Source: Hofstenia miamia
Taxonomy: Eukaryota > Xenacoelomorpha > Acoela
NCBI GenBank assembly: GCA_004352715.1
Contig: SCFE01000107.1
Coordinates: 631,420 to 695,419, forward strand
Reading direction: 5' to 3'
DNA: 64,000 nucleotides
A model generated the notes under the pieces. That model searched no databases and was not told where the DNA came from. It saw only the letters and a list, made by a program, of their open reading frames with translations. Made by a program: the position numbers and the translations under genes. Below are positions 20,742 through 32,345 of this stretch, piece after piece; the first letter of the stretch is position 1; the number at the start of each line of letters is the position of its first letter.

Positions 20742-22019
20742 ATGGGATTTAATAATAGTGGAATACCTGAAGCTACACATTCTTATCAAGAGGGTTACAA
20801 TAATAACATAGAAACCAATGTTAATCTCATAAAATACAAAAATATATCAAATTGAAAATAATAAGTTAGATATATCAGGGTATAATCTTTTTAATAGAGA
20901 TTTAAATATTTGCAACAAGAAAATTATAAATGTTCATGATGGTGAATAGGAAAAGGATACTATTAACAAACAACAAATTGAAGATCATGTTGAAAGCAGA
21001 CTTGCAAAAAATGAAAACAAGATTTTGCAAATTATTAAGCAATCCAATGCTCAGTTATGTATTGTAATTTCTATTCAAATTTACAAGATAATTACCAAAG
21101 GAATATTCAATTATTTGAAAGAATCAAATGTGGAAAAACATTTGCAGAGAATTATGAATGTGGTTTTAAAAAGGCTTATGCAATATCACAATTCTCTGAA
21201 AAAATATGGTTATTTGGTTTGATAAAAACTTTGGAAACTCCTGGAGCTGCTTATAAAAATCAATTTTTTAAAACTCAAAGCCATGAGCAAGCTTTAGATT
21301 TTCCTACCTATGGTGGTAAAGGTTTTGAAAAAATTTCAAGAGAGAATGGTTATATTTATGTTAGAGATGCTCATAGCTACATTTCATTTTCAGGAATTTG
21401 CATCTTATCAAAAAATTGTTATAATATCTCAAATTTAAAAAAGGATGTATACTATACAATAATTAATACCCTTGTACATTTTGGAGGTAAATATGTTTTT
21501 AGAACTGGTGAGATTTTATCTAGCAACTGGACTTTATTTTCTTTACCAAAAGAAACATGGCCAAAAACAATAAGATTTGCAGTAGTCATTTGTTTCCTTA
21601 AATAATGTATATTTTGACACCACTGATCTGTTTTGGAATGACATTGAATTAAATGCTGATGACAGTGATATTATTAAAGGAATGGAATGTGATACTGAGT
21701 TCAAGAACAATGATAACTCTGATTTGCAACATTGTCAATATAAGGTAATTGGTACACAAGTTTTCTTTAGAGGAATATGCCAAAGGAATAAGCACAGCTT
21801 GCAAAAGCGTGCAAATATAATTAAAATTAATCAGTAACTTGCATGTAGTTTAGAATATAATAAATTAATAGTTGGACTAGCTACATCTAATGGTATAATT
21901 CGGTGTGATATATCACATGAAAATGGTCTGTTTTGGCTGTTTGCAAGTGATGTAGGGGCTATAAAATGGATTAGTTTGCAAAATTTGACATATTTCCTTT
22001 CTAAGACAAATTATTGAAA
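20742..22019 (+). pseudogene. Fibre-like Polinton surface protein, broken
   Basis: ATG 20742 sits directly after CTTATATA. The N-terminal part matches the copy at 4455 but a 1-bp insertion near 20843 breaks it. The main clean frame is 21057-21605 (182 codons). It contains DFPTYGGKGFEKI and YIYVRDAHSYISFSG, which suggest a strand-rich globular end. After the stop at 21603-21605 the coding-like signal goes on in another phase (DTTDLFWNDIEL...) to about 21838 and then to 22019 after a further stop. The stalk-like DLN..NKK motif followed by a globular end suggests a fibre for attachment; that is inference. Confidence 0.45.
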
Positions 22020-22048
22020 TTAATTTTTTCTAAGCTCTTATATAAAAA
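22015..22048. promoter_or_regulatory. Degenerate palindrome half plus CTTATATA before the last gene
   Basis: TGAAATTAATTT at 22015-22026 keeps the left half of the motif. CTTATATAAAAA then leads to ATG 22049. Confidence 0.45.
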
Positions 22049-22545
22049 ATGAGTAAAGGAGTTCAAATTGTAAGTGAACCAATTATAATGAAAACAGTAA
22101 ATAATACCAAGACAGGAGAAAATGAAAAAAACTATGGATTGCAATCTATGGGTTGTTCTAATGAAACAAATAAATGTGAATTAACCAATCCAAAAGAAGT
22201 TATAAAATATGTATTACATCACTTTAAAATACAAAAATTTAATTATCCTAAATTAAATACTTTGATTCTCAAGTCTTGTTAACTTACCAACACCTTTATA
22301 TGGTTAATTTTGAGAAGAACATTTCTATAAGTGATATATTAGATACATTCAAACAGGAAATTGGTTTGATTGGTTCAGGAGATGGATGTTTAACAAACCT
22401 GTTTGAATATTTATTTGGAAATATTCAATGTTGTCACACACATTCTATCCTCCATGACAGTTATGGTCGATTTTACAATGAACATGGATTGGGTAGGGTC
22501 TATTGTTATGCTATTAAAAATACTTGTAATTTCTTAAAGAAATAG
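22049..22545 (+). pseudogene. Terminal Polinton ORF of unknown function, frameshifted
   Basis: Two overlapping frames, 22049-22282 (77 codons) and 22276-22545 (89 codons), overlap by 7 bases, pointing to one gene of about 165 residues with a single frameshift. The second part (GLIGSGDGCLTNLFEYLFGN, then a CC pair and YGRFYNEHGLGR) looks like a real folded domain. I do not recognise it. The stop is followed at once by the right terminal inverted repeat. Confidence 0.5.
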
Positions 22546-22590
22546 GGTGTAATTAAAAGTAGAAGCACTGAATTCTGAACAACGCATTGC
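22535..22590 (-). repeat. Right terminal inverted repeat
   Basis: The perfect 23-bp core is 22550-22572, the reverse complement of 9513-9535. Imperfect similarity runs a little further both ways (tttaagaaat inside, gaattctgaacaa outside). Confidence 0.7.
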
Positions 22591-25500
22591 TTCCAATTTA
22601 GTCATTTCCTTATCTTCATTGCTAAGATTACACACTTTTCAAAACAAAAATTTCCATTTAACAAATTTTCCAAGAGAGGATAGTTCTGCACATTTCATTG
22701 AACACTTCAAATCTTGATTCGATTTCAGCTATTAGTTTGTCAACAACAATAAGCAAATTCCCTCTAGTTGCTCCAAGATAAGATAAATGAGCACAATTGT
22801 CTTCAGCATCAAACGCTGCCAATAAACATATAAAGTTAATGGTAATGTTTCACAGTGTTCCTTTAGCATTTATGAACATTTTTGCAACAGCATGATGATC
22901 AATGCATTCTACCCTGGCTGTGTATTATGCATATGACACAATAAGAGTTTAACACTACTGTTTTACCTGATATGATAAAATTGTCTAAATCACAAGATCA
23001 CTAACACTTCCTGCTTTTTCATTAAATCTTAACATCAATTTGAAACTTCTCCACTCCAAAACATATCTGTCTTTAAAATTTTAGTAGCTTTTGACAAGAA
23101 AATGATTAAATATGTGTATGACAACACCTATGACATCTTTTAAAATTTATAAGATAATCGTCCTCGATTCCCAATCTTGATCATATGTAAGTGCATGTAG
23201 TTGTAACTTTGTTTCTAGAGCATCAGTAGAATGACAGAGTTTACAGATCATTTTTGTTGCATCCCTTTATCACCACTAATGAATAAGTGAGAAAAGAAAT
23301 AGAATTAGTGTTGAGTTAAGTCAGGATTTGATAAATATCATATCATTTTGGTTTTATTAAATTGGCGAAAATCATTTTTTAAAATGGCATTAGTACAAAT
23401 ATTATGCTTTACTCCTATCCTTAATCGAATATGTAAAGTCAAATGTGTAATAGTAATAGGCTGTTGTAAGATAACAAAAATAATGTACAGGAATAATAGC
23501 ATATAATTACGGTATTCTATCTATGACAGGTAGGGGCGGGTATGGGGTAAGATTTTTCTTAAATGTGTACCCATGAGGCAACAGTGGGGCAAAAACACTT
23601 TTTAGTTAAGGAAGTTTGAACTAAGATATAACCAATTTTAGAGATTGTAAAAGGATTTTTTTACATCAAAGTTCCCTGCTTAAAAAAATTCGATTTACAT
23701 CGAAATTTAGTTGCATTTTGAAAAATTAATTAAATATCGTAAGATGTCAACACGTGGAAATGGAGCTTGTTTTAGCTCGCTAAGATTTTGAAAAATTTCA
23801 TAGTTCTTCCTGTCATTAAATAAATATTTAAAATAAGATTAAAATCGTATATTGAATGAAACAATAAGAATATTTTGTAGGATAAGATTACTAATAGCGT
23901 TCAAATGATGGGGACTAAGATGTGGCAATTTTTCTTCGAAACAGATTAAACAAACGCTTAAACTAAGTTAAGCTCCACAATAAAAGTATTTGGATAGTAA
24001 ATTCGTTTTTACAAAAAGTTTTAATTAGGAACTTTAGCTTCGGTTTCAATTTATTAATTGTAAACTTCTGTTTTAGCCTGATAATTTGATTCATAGCATG
24101 CGTTTCTCTCTCAATCACAATATATATTTCTTCTAAAGAGACGAACAGTATCGCATTTCATTTTTTCGTGGTTAATTCATCAAAAATAATTAAATCCTTA
24201 GTTGCTATATATTGCATATTTGAACAAATTACATGTTTTAATAATAAACTTATTTAAAATGACGTAAGTTTATAATTCTTGTCAGTGAACCCAACCACTG
24301 GATGAACTAAATTATACTCATAATATTTTGTGGATTTGCTCTGCTATTTAAATCACATCTTCTAAAAAGAGTCCCCATTTGATCAACTCAAATTCACTTA
24401 AATTTTCGCAATCAGATTTAAGATATTAAATGCGCATAAAAACACATAAATGAGAAAACTATTTAGTTATTATAATCAAAATTTTTCACCGATAATTTCA
24501 CCACATTAACAGAATTGAATAAAATTGCAGTAGTCCCATAGTTTTTTGGAAACTAAAAATATGTGGTTCGTATGGGGTAATGCTTTGTTGGCAAACAAAA
24601 GGTTGAATTTAGAAATAAAGAGAATTAATTTAATAAATCTATTATAAAATATTGAATAAAATAAACTAAGCATTCAACTTCTGCGCATAAGTCATTTCAA
24701 TTAAGGCATCAAAGAGTTCTTTATAAGTAGGTTAAGTATAAAAAACATTCATTTTTCACATTTTCTTTCATTTACATCGACTGTCTATTAAAACACTTTA
24801 GTTTTATACAATAGCAATTTAAAAGCAGTCATTCCATTATTTTAAGTCACGAGTAAGTGAAAGTTCAGATTATACATGTAGTAACCACGTAAGTCTCAAG
24901 GCATATAAAATATTTTAAAATGGAAAAACTGTTTGATCACAAATATTTATGAGTTTGGATTTCAAATTTAGTTTTAATAGATTAATAGAAATATTTTATT
25001 ATGTCATGCTTTGACAACTGTTCTTTTTCTGAATTATGTAGCAAACCATACATGTCTACATGTATGTAGTACATACACCATTGAAATTTTCAGAAATGAC
25101 TGTACAAAAATTGAAAGAGCGCATTGTTTTGTGTGAATATTGCATATTTAAAACTTTCAATTTATATGTTCAAAATTTGAAAGCCTCTCTAACATACCTA
25201 ATTACAGAGTTACCCAAACAGAACATACATCTTAAAAATCATACGAAATGTTAAAAGTTCTACTGCAAAATTTGCATAATAAAGAACATCTTACTGCTCA
25301 AAATATTTGCCTTTAATTTTTATCGAAGCAACCTATCGCTTTTTCCATTTGTTGATGATGTGAGAGAAAATACATTTCATACCCATACATTGCTTAACTG
25401 GGGTTCTGTATTTTTCAGTGATCAATAGCATAGACTTCAGCTCTAAGTTATGAAGATTCTGTGTTCACCATAATTGCATGTTTTTTGTTAATGAGATGGC

Positions 25501-25733
25501 GTATAGTCACGTTGAAATATGCAATAATTTGCACTGAGTATGGTATGAATGAATTTCATTTCATTTGGATTACTCTGTATATTACAAACTGCCTGTGTTG
25601 CTTTAAATTTTATTCAAATATTATCTTGTGCTCTAAACAAAATTAAAAAAATTTATGAAAAAATCTATATTAAAATTTTACAACATTTAGCTGTCTTATT
25701 ACATAAAATGAAATTTCATATCAGTATTTGCAA
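22591..25733. other. Intergenic, with a decayed minus-strand coding relic
   Basis: Most of it shows nothing. On the minus strand, about 23290 to 22690, short frames have coding-like composition: TKMICKLCHSTDALETK, then after breaks HHAVAKMFINAKG and FDAEDNCAHLSYLGATRGN. They could be one old gene or transposon protein that I cannot name. A candidate poly(A) signal for the NK3 gene lies at 25609-25614. Confidence 0.3.
25609..25614 (-). promoter_or_regulatory. Candidate poly(A) signal AATAAA for the NK3 gene
   Basis: AATAAA on the minus strand about 120 bases after the stop codon. Other AT-rich variants lie nearby, so the choice is tentative. Confidence 0.4.
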
Positions 25734-28700
25734 TTAAATTGCCGAGTTAGAATTTTCTGGCAAGTCTGGTGAAGACATTGTTTCAATTGACTTTGGTTTA
25801 GTGGCTTTTATTAAATTTGAGAAGAAAGTTCCGTAATCCAACTGATTGATGAAAGGGGTTGTTGCAGATCTCGACAAAGAGCCTAAAAGGTATTGGGCTG
25901 GTAGCAGACGAGCAAGGTAAGAAGCCATTGGAGTGGGATACTGTAGGCAATGCGACATGTCTGATTGAGTGACTGATTGTGTAGATTGGTTGCCATGCTT
26001 ACTGACTAGCATGTTGAGAGGGCCTTTGCAGTATTGTGTATCGCAAGCAGGAGAGAGAAGCGTACTTGCTGCATCGACTTGCATCTGCTTGCGCTTAGTT
26101 TTGTATCTACGATTTTGAAACCAAATTTTGACCTAAATGCATACATTAGAATTCCTAAATAACTTTCCTTTGTATCAAATAATCTAAAATTGAATAATGA
26201 TGAATTTTTATGATTCATTACCAATAACAAATCAATTCATATTTAAGCGAAATGTAATGTAGAAGTATATTATAATGAAATCAGTACATAATACTTTGAA
26301 ACTTTGACAAAAGCTTTAAAGCTTTGAAAAGATAGAATCTAGGTCACAATTGAAAGGTGGTTTGATCAATCCAAGCTTGTTGCTGAAAGGATCAGTCAAA
26401 ATGTGGCTTATACCACAATGCATTTGTCAGTAGCCATTGACATTGACACAGAAAATAGATTAAATCTTAAATCTCAAAAGGTTGAAATAAGAGACATATT
26501 TATTAAGAAAAATGTGCGCTATTTTACTATTCAGCTTTGATGTTTTGTTACTATAATATATCCCATTGAATGGTTACTTTGGATTTATAGTTTTGTTAAG
26601 ATAACCCATTTTGAAGTGGTACGTGGTTATGCTTTTGTAAGCCCTTCATGTTTTGACAATTAAGTGTATAGTTGGGCTTGATATTATACAGTTCAACTAG
26701 GGTTGGGTTACAAAAATTTAAACTTTGACCTTAATACCATTAAGTTATATAATAGAATACAAGTCTTAAAATACATTAGAATGGGTCACGTTGTTCGGAA
26801 TAAGCTCAAAAACATTAATTTTTACCAAGTATTAGCAAATAGACTAGAGTGATTAACTTGCCAGTGTGCGAAAACAGTAAGTATCACCTTGACTTATATG
26901 TTTCTATTTGATGCAAGAAGATGTATGCATCACTTATATAAATTTGGCGGAATTAAATTTATTATTTTGATGTAGCATCAATTAAATTGCTTTCAAAAAT
27001 TATTAAATTTACCGCGTTATATTATAAATTATTTTCTGGAAACCGGCAGTGTTTTTTTAATTTATAAACCTACTTAAATATAAGAGATTGTCAATGACAT
27101 ATGTTATTGTGAATTTCCGGAATAAATTAATGGCATTATCTAAATTACTTAATATTCCCCGATCAAAGGATTAAAGACCGCGTATTAATTTTAAGCAATT
27201 CTCGCTAATGTAATAACTAAAAAATGTCTTATTAATAATATTTTTAAACATTTATATTTATATCAATATACACATAGTGTAAATGGGCTAGAATGGGCAT
27301 TGAATTTGGCTGTTTTTTGTAATTGTACTTATGAATTGGATCTGCGGATTTAGATTTATAACGGTTCAGATTGACCCAAAATGTTGACAAACTTGCAACT
27401 CCGAGTACACATATTTTAAAATCACCAGGGTAAGATATTTTTGTAATGCATTTGTTTGCAGCTGTGATTTTGAAAACACTCCAATGTTTGAATTTCCCGA
27501 TGAATGAAGCCTTGTGATGCGCGTTGAAAAAAATTGCACCGCATTTTTCAACGCACCATGCCTCTCCGAATTTTATAATATAAATAGTACAATTCACGGA
27601 AAGTTTATACGTCACTTTTTATAAACTATGTAAAGGACACATAAAATTCTTTATATAACTTTAAATCTTTGTATATCCAGGTTGGAAATAAAATGTTCTA
27701 CATGTAAAACTAATTATTAGAGTGAAAAAAATTAGGTTAATACTCAAAACCCCATTATTACAACAAAAATGTAACAATATCAATTGTCTACAATATTTCG
27801 AACGTGTCAAAATAGACATCTTTTTGATCTAAAATGAGTCCACGTGCACCCGTACGCATTCATATGCCATTTTTTAATCAATTTTGCAAAAAGATCAAGA
27901 AGTAAATAAAATTCATCAGCACATACAGCAAAACAGCCTTTGAAATCAAATTATAATGGCTAAGGCCCTTTTAGATGATTAACCTATGTATACACTTTTG
28001 CAATACAGATGTGTTGTCTTATAAAATGGGTAAAAACTAATTTTTGAACTGCATTAGCCTAGTTAATACACATCCAGTTTAAAAGCTTTCAATTCAATAT
28101 ATCACCGCACTGCACCGCACACCGCAGGTGATTCTTTCAAAAGGCCACCTTGGTGATAATGCATCGCATCGTGCCACTCTACCTGAATTATAGAAGCATG
28201 AACCCACTTTTAGTTGAGATAAAGTTTAAATTGTGTGGGATTGGCACCCGTTCGTAGTTAAAGAGACTTTGTGAAGCTTTAAGAGAAGATGATGAAATTT
28301 GACAGATGGCTCGTTTACTTTAATTGCTTTCAAAAATAGATTTCAATTAATCACACTTTCGCTTAATTACTATCTCCTTTAGATTTACAGCGTAAGAGGC
28401 ATTCTTCCATAAATTTTGTTTATGAGTTGACGCCTATGTTAATAAATACCAATATTCCCCCCTCATAAACCCACTCTTCTCACAAATAGATTGTTGAAGA
28501 ATCCATCCAATTTTATTGCTACTTAGCGATTAAAAATCTATTTAAATTTTATTTATGAACATAAAACTAAATCAAAGGTTAATAGTTAGCGTCTTTATGA
28601 ACTAAATCCAAGTAAAAGAGCGGATTGCCTAGTTTATGTGATTCTTCCTTAGTTTATACAAACCAGTCAACAACAACCACGTGATATATTTTGCTTAAGT

Positions 28701-31700
28701 ATATCCTATTGTTTTATTTCATTTCAATAAAAGGTTCAGTATCCCTATAGCCATATTTTAAGAATTTCATTTAATCCTTCAATTTGAAGAGCATTTGTTA
28801 CTTTATCAATTAAGACGAAGAATACACGTTCTATACGTAGTTCACGGAGCAAATAATAATTATTGATTTTAAATGCGTAGAGTTTTGACAATAATTGAGT
28901 TTAATTACACTTTCAAATTATAAGATGTTTTCTAGACTACCAGCGTCATAGGAATTAAGTGTTAATTAACAAATAATAATCCAATTGCATAATCAAGATG
29001 AGTCTTATATGGCGAAGTACCACTATTATTTTGTAGTTTAATTTAAACGCAAACATAATCCTACTTTTAAAGTTCATATTTTAAGTTGTTATACAATGTC
29101 ATTGTTAATTTAGGTGCTCAAAGTGTAATTCATAGGAATCTGTCAATTTTTAATGTATTTCCTATTTGCCAAAATCCAAACACTAATATGTGTGAATAAT
29201 TCACTGTTCAGCAAGACATGTTGTCATTATTGCTAGAAAATAAAATAGTTGGAGACATTCTGTCTCCTAAAATGTGCACAGAAAAATCAATAATATCTTA
29301 AAATATTATTGTTCAAATTTCCTGAATTTTCTTTTTTTTTGAATAATACATTAAATGTGCACTTCATAGATTTTGCGTGAAATGAAAAAATATGTGAAAG
29401 ATTTAGAGTTCAAGATTAAATTTCCAAATACATTTAAATTTATTAGTAATCGCTGTATGTAGTATAATGTACACTAAATTCAAAATTTCAGTCCCATTTC
29501 TGACCGTCATAGGGTTAGACATACATTTTGTCATCAACAATGAGATGGAAAGTCTTCATTTCAATACGTTTTAAAAATTAACATTGAGAGAACACCAAAT
29601 GTGCTATTCAAACTAACATCGCTACCCACAAATAAGTTTAAAGGAAATGTGTGAAAAACGCAAATATTTATATTAAATTCAAAAAACTACCTGTGTTTCA
29701 GTCAACTTTAAATTGCTGGCTACCTCGGATCGTTCAGGCCCTGAAAGATATCGTTGCTGTGTAAATCGTCTTTCTAATTCAAAAACCTGGGCGTGTGAAA
29801 ATGCAGCTCGGGTTCGCTTCTTTCTTTTTTTAGAACAGTTGCTCTCAAACATGTCGGGAAAATGAGAATTGACGGGGTTAGAATTAGAGAAACTCTCTAA
29901 ACACTTAAGTTCAATATTTCTGTCAGTACCAGATGTCAGCTTAAATATTTATGCATCTAGCGCTTTGAAAAAGGCAGCTATTGTTCTTCCAGATGTAGTT
30001 ATACAATTTATAAACATGACGAGAAAAATTTACATCAATTGAGCATTAAAAAAGTGTGTTGAATCATTTGTGTTAGGAGCAAAGTGTTTGCTTAAGAATA
30101 ATCGTCCACTCAAATTTTTAATAACAAAGCCATTCATTGGTCAAGAGCTGTACTTTGATTATCAATTTATGAAACATAATTAAAATAATTTCACTCACCA
30201 ATTCTTGGGTGACTTTTCAAAACCTTGAATTTACCCTAGAATTTAAACTTATAGTTGTATAATTTTATTTAGTAGTTATAATTTTTTAATAAAAATCCTA
30301 GAAAAAATATTTTATTAACTCTCCAAAATAATCATCTCATTACCAATAGCAAGAATTCTTCATTTATATGCTCGTACATTTTTTCATAGAACTAGGAAAT
30401 TTCTATTTCATTAAAATGCCAAATATTTAAGATAAGCAATATAGATTTTTTTAAAAAATTAGATATCAAATCATACTTGAAGCTTGAAGCACTAATTGCT
30501 ATGTAAGGACAAATTTGATATTGGACAGAAGTACAATGACTATTTTTTACAAAGATATCTAAGTCCCATAAATGTATCACTGTTAAAATAATTGATGGAT
30601 AACAAGAGCTCAATGCTCATTTTACTATAATTTTTTGTAGTTTAAATCATCATTTGCTTGATTTAGTCACTATAATATATCAGTAGACTTGAAAGATTCA
30701 AATTCGTTGAAATTTTCACCCATAAGTGATTTTTTAAAAAATCTTTGCATCCCAATAAATATAAAATTAATTTCATTTGTCCGTACACGTGAGGATATGT
30801 ACAAGCTTTATAGATATTAAAATTAAACAATAAGGAGGTATTTATATTAGTAAGAAATTACAACAGATAAAGTTAGAGTGAATCATTACCAGGATTTACA
30901 AAAAGAAGAACGTGTAGATCATGTACAATCCAAGAATATTAAAAAAATAAACTTTAATTTAAACGACAATACTTGACAAACTTTAAAGCCCAGTCAAGAA
31001 ACCAGAATTATGGAATATTGTAAATCTTTCAAAATGGAAAAGATAAACTAAATAACTAAGTGCGACACCTACATAGTTTCACAGAGTAGAAGAACGACTG
31101 CAAACGAATACAGCTCATAAGTATCACTTAAATCTGTTAATTCAGTAATTGGAATGTTATTAAAGGGATTTTCCTATCTTAAATATAATTTATACTAAAG
31201 TCAACATAAAAAAGTGTGATCAGAAAGTTAAAGAATTCTTATTTTATCTGGATTATTATTATTTCCTTTCTTTATTTCAGAGTTCTAATCAGATCTTTAA
31301 TAGCAATGCATTATTTTAAAGATTTCTCTTAAAATATCCAGAACTCTTTGACCATCTCTTAAGTAATTGATTTGTGGGAATGCCACTTGTCTTCGCTTTA
31401 AGACCATCTAGTGTTCTAGTAGTCTGTGTTAATATCTTGCGGATTTAGATTTTAGAGACATTATTTAATTGACAAATTAAACATCAAATTCTAACTTTAT
31501 AATTGTTATTATGTAAACCAATTGAAAATTTTAGCTTATAAACGTAATTAAAATTTTTTTATTGATTGTGAAATTTATCATGAAATAGTTCTAGTAAAAG
31601 TATTGCATCCATGTTGAAATTCTATTTATTCAGTATAGAATTTTAAATAGATTTCCATTTTAAACATCAATCGGCATTAATTTACATCACTGCTACCGTC

Positions 31701-32095
31701 TCTTTTTTGAATAGAAGCATTGAGTTTTGCATATGTTCCCAAAATGTTCATCGTTTATAAAAATAAAAGAATTATACGTTTCTTTTTAAAGATTTTGCGT
31801 CCTTGATAAATTTCATAGAATAAAATGACAGTTCCTCTTTTATAACCTTGGAAGATTAAATAGTATTTCATTGTATATTTTAATGATTTTTTATTTGAAT
31901 ACACAAATTTACTAAGGGTAACTTACCAATAAATGATTGCTTTAAGTGAGGTAGGTACATGCTGTCAGAACACTTTTCTGATTCTCTTGTCTCTTCAAGA
32001 TTTACATTTTTCTGCAAAAGATGATCTATCGAAAACTTTGGAATAAGCTCACCGTCAACTTCCTTCGCCATTGAAACGGGTAATGATGATGTCAT
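25734..32095 (-). CDS. NK3/bagpipe-class homeobox transcription factor, three exons
   Basis: A nuclear DNA-binding regulator; NK3/bagpipe genes act in visceral muscle and mesoderm patterning (family knowledge). Exon 1 is 32095-31927 (donor GTAAGT), exon 2 29896-29691 (acceptor TTTAG, donor GTAGTT), exon 3 26132-25734 with stop. Phases 1 and 0 fit and the total is 774 bases, 257 residues. Exon 1 carries a TN/eh1-like motif ([11 protein letters not shown]). Exons 2 and 3 build a full homeodomain: [31 protein letters not shown], then [15 protein letters not shown]. The intron falls between residues 44 and 45 of the homeodomain, a common site. RRYKTKR points to NK3 and not NK2 or NK4. ATG 32095 is the first in frame after an upstream stop; MAKEV a few codons on is an alternative start. 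The exon 2 acceptor is the least certain part. Confidence 0.88.
26133..29690 (-). other. Intron 2 of the NK3 gene
   Basis: 3558 bp, no coding signal. It holds one copy of a dispersed repeat (about 27820-27970, related to 39930-40080) and a CACCGCA-rich patch at about 28105-28130. Confidence 0.7.
29897..31926 (-). other. Intron 1 of the NK3 gene
   Basis: 2030 bp, AT-rich, nothing else recognised. Confidence 0.65.
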
Positions 32096-32224
32096 AATTT
32101 GGTCGGATACAGTTTTCCCCACCGTTCTTTTCGAATTTCCTCAAGTGCCAACTTCCTCGACTTGAAGCAAACCGCTTAGCGTCTTGAGTGACTCTTTGTA
32201 GGGCTTGGCGCAGCGCAGGTATAT

Positions 32225-32345
32225 CTAGAGTATCCTCTTTAATTACTTCTCTCTAATAATAATCTTTTTATTGTCCAACAATTCTTTTTAATTTAGCACT
32301 ATAATTTGATGAATTTGATTGGTTGTGACGCAAGCGGTTAATTCA
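32225..32345 (-). promoter_or_regulatory. Candidate promoter of the NK3 gene
   Basis: Read on the minus strand it shows AACCAATCA (CCAAT box, about 32315), a TATA-like CAATAAAAAG (about 32268) and a GATATACC stretch. The expected transcript start would then be about 130-150 bases before ATG 32095. A short inverted repeat, AACCGCTT(A)GCGTC, flanks the region at about 32169-32182 and 32321-32335. All of this is inference from motifs. Confidence 0.35.

Larger units (their letters stand above)
9488..22590. mobile_element. Polinton/Maverick element, decayed
   Basis: About 13.1 kb, of which 757 bp is probably an assembly duplication. The content is diagnostic of Polintons (family knowledge): protein-primed DNA polymerase B, a retroviral-type integrase with C-terminal chromodomain, an FtsK/HerA-type packaging ATPase, an adenain-like protease and virion proteins. 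The ends are marked by a short terminal inverted repeat. Genes are arranged in two divergent arms from about 15.98 kb. Nearly every frame is interrupted, so the copy is dead as it stands. I could not confirm a 6-bp target-site duplication because the outer ends are diverged. Confidence 0.9.

Noticed and set aside
27244-27615. Minus-strand frame of 123 codons in NK3 intron 2
   Set aside because: No family motif, no splice logic with the NK3 exons, and a second overlapping frame of equal quality.
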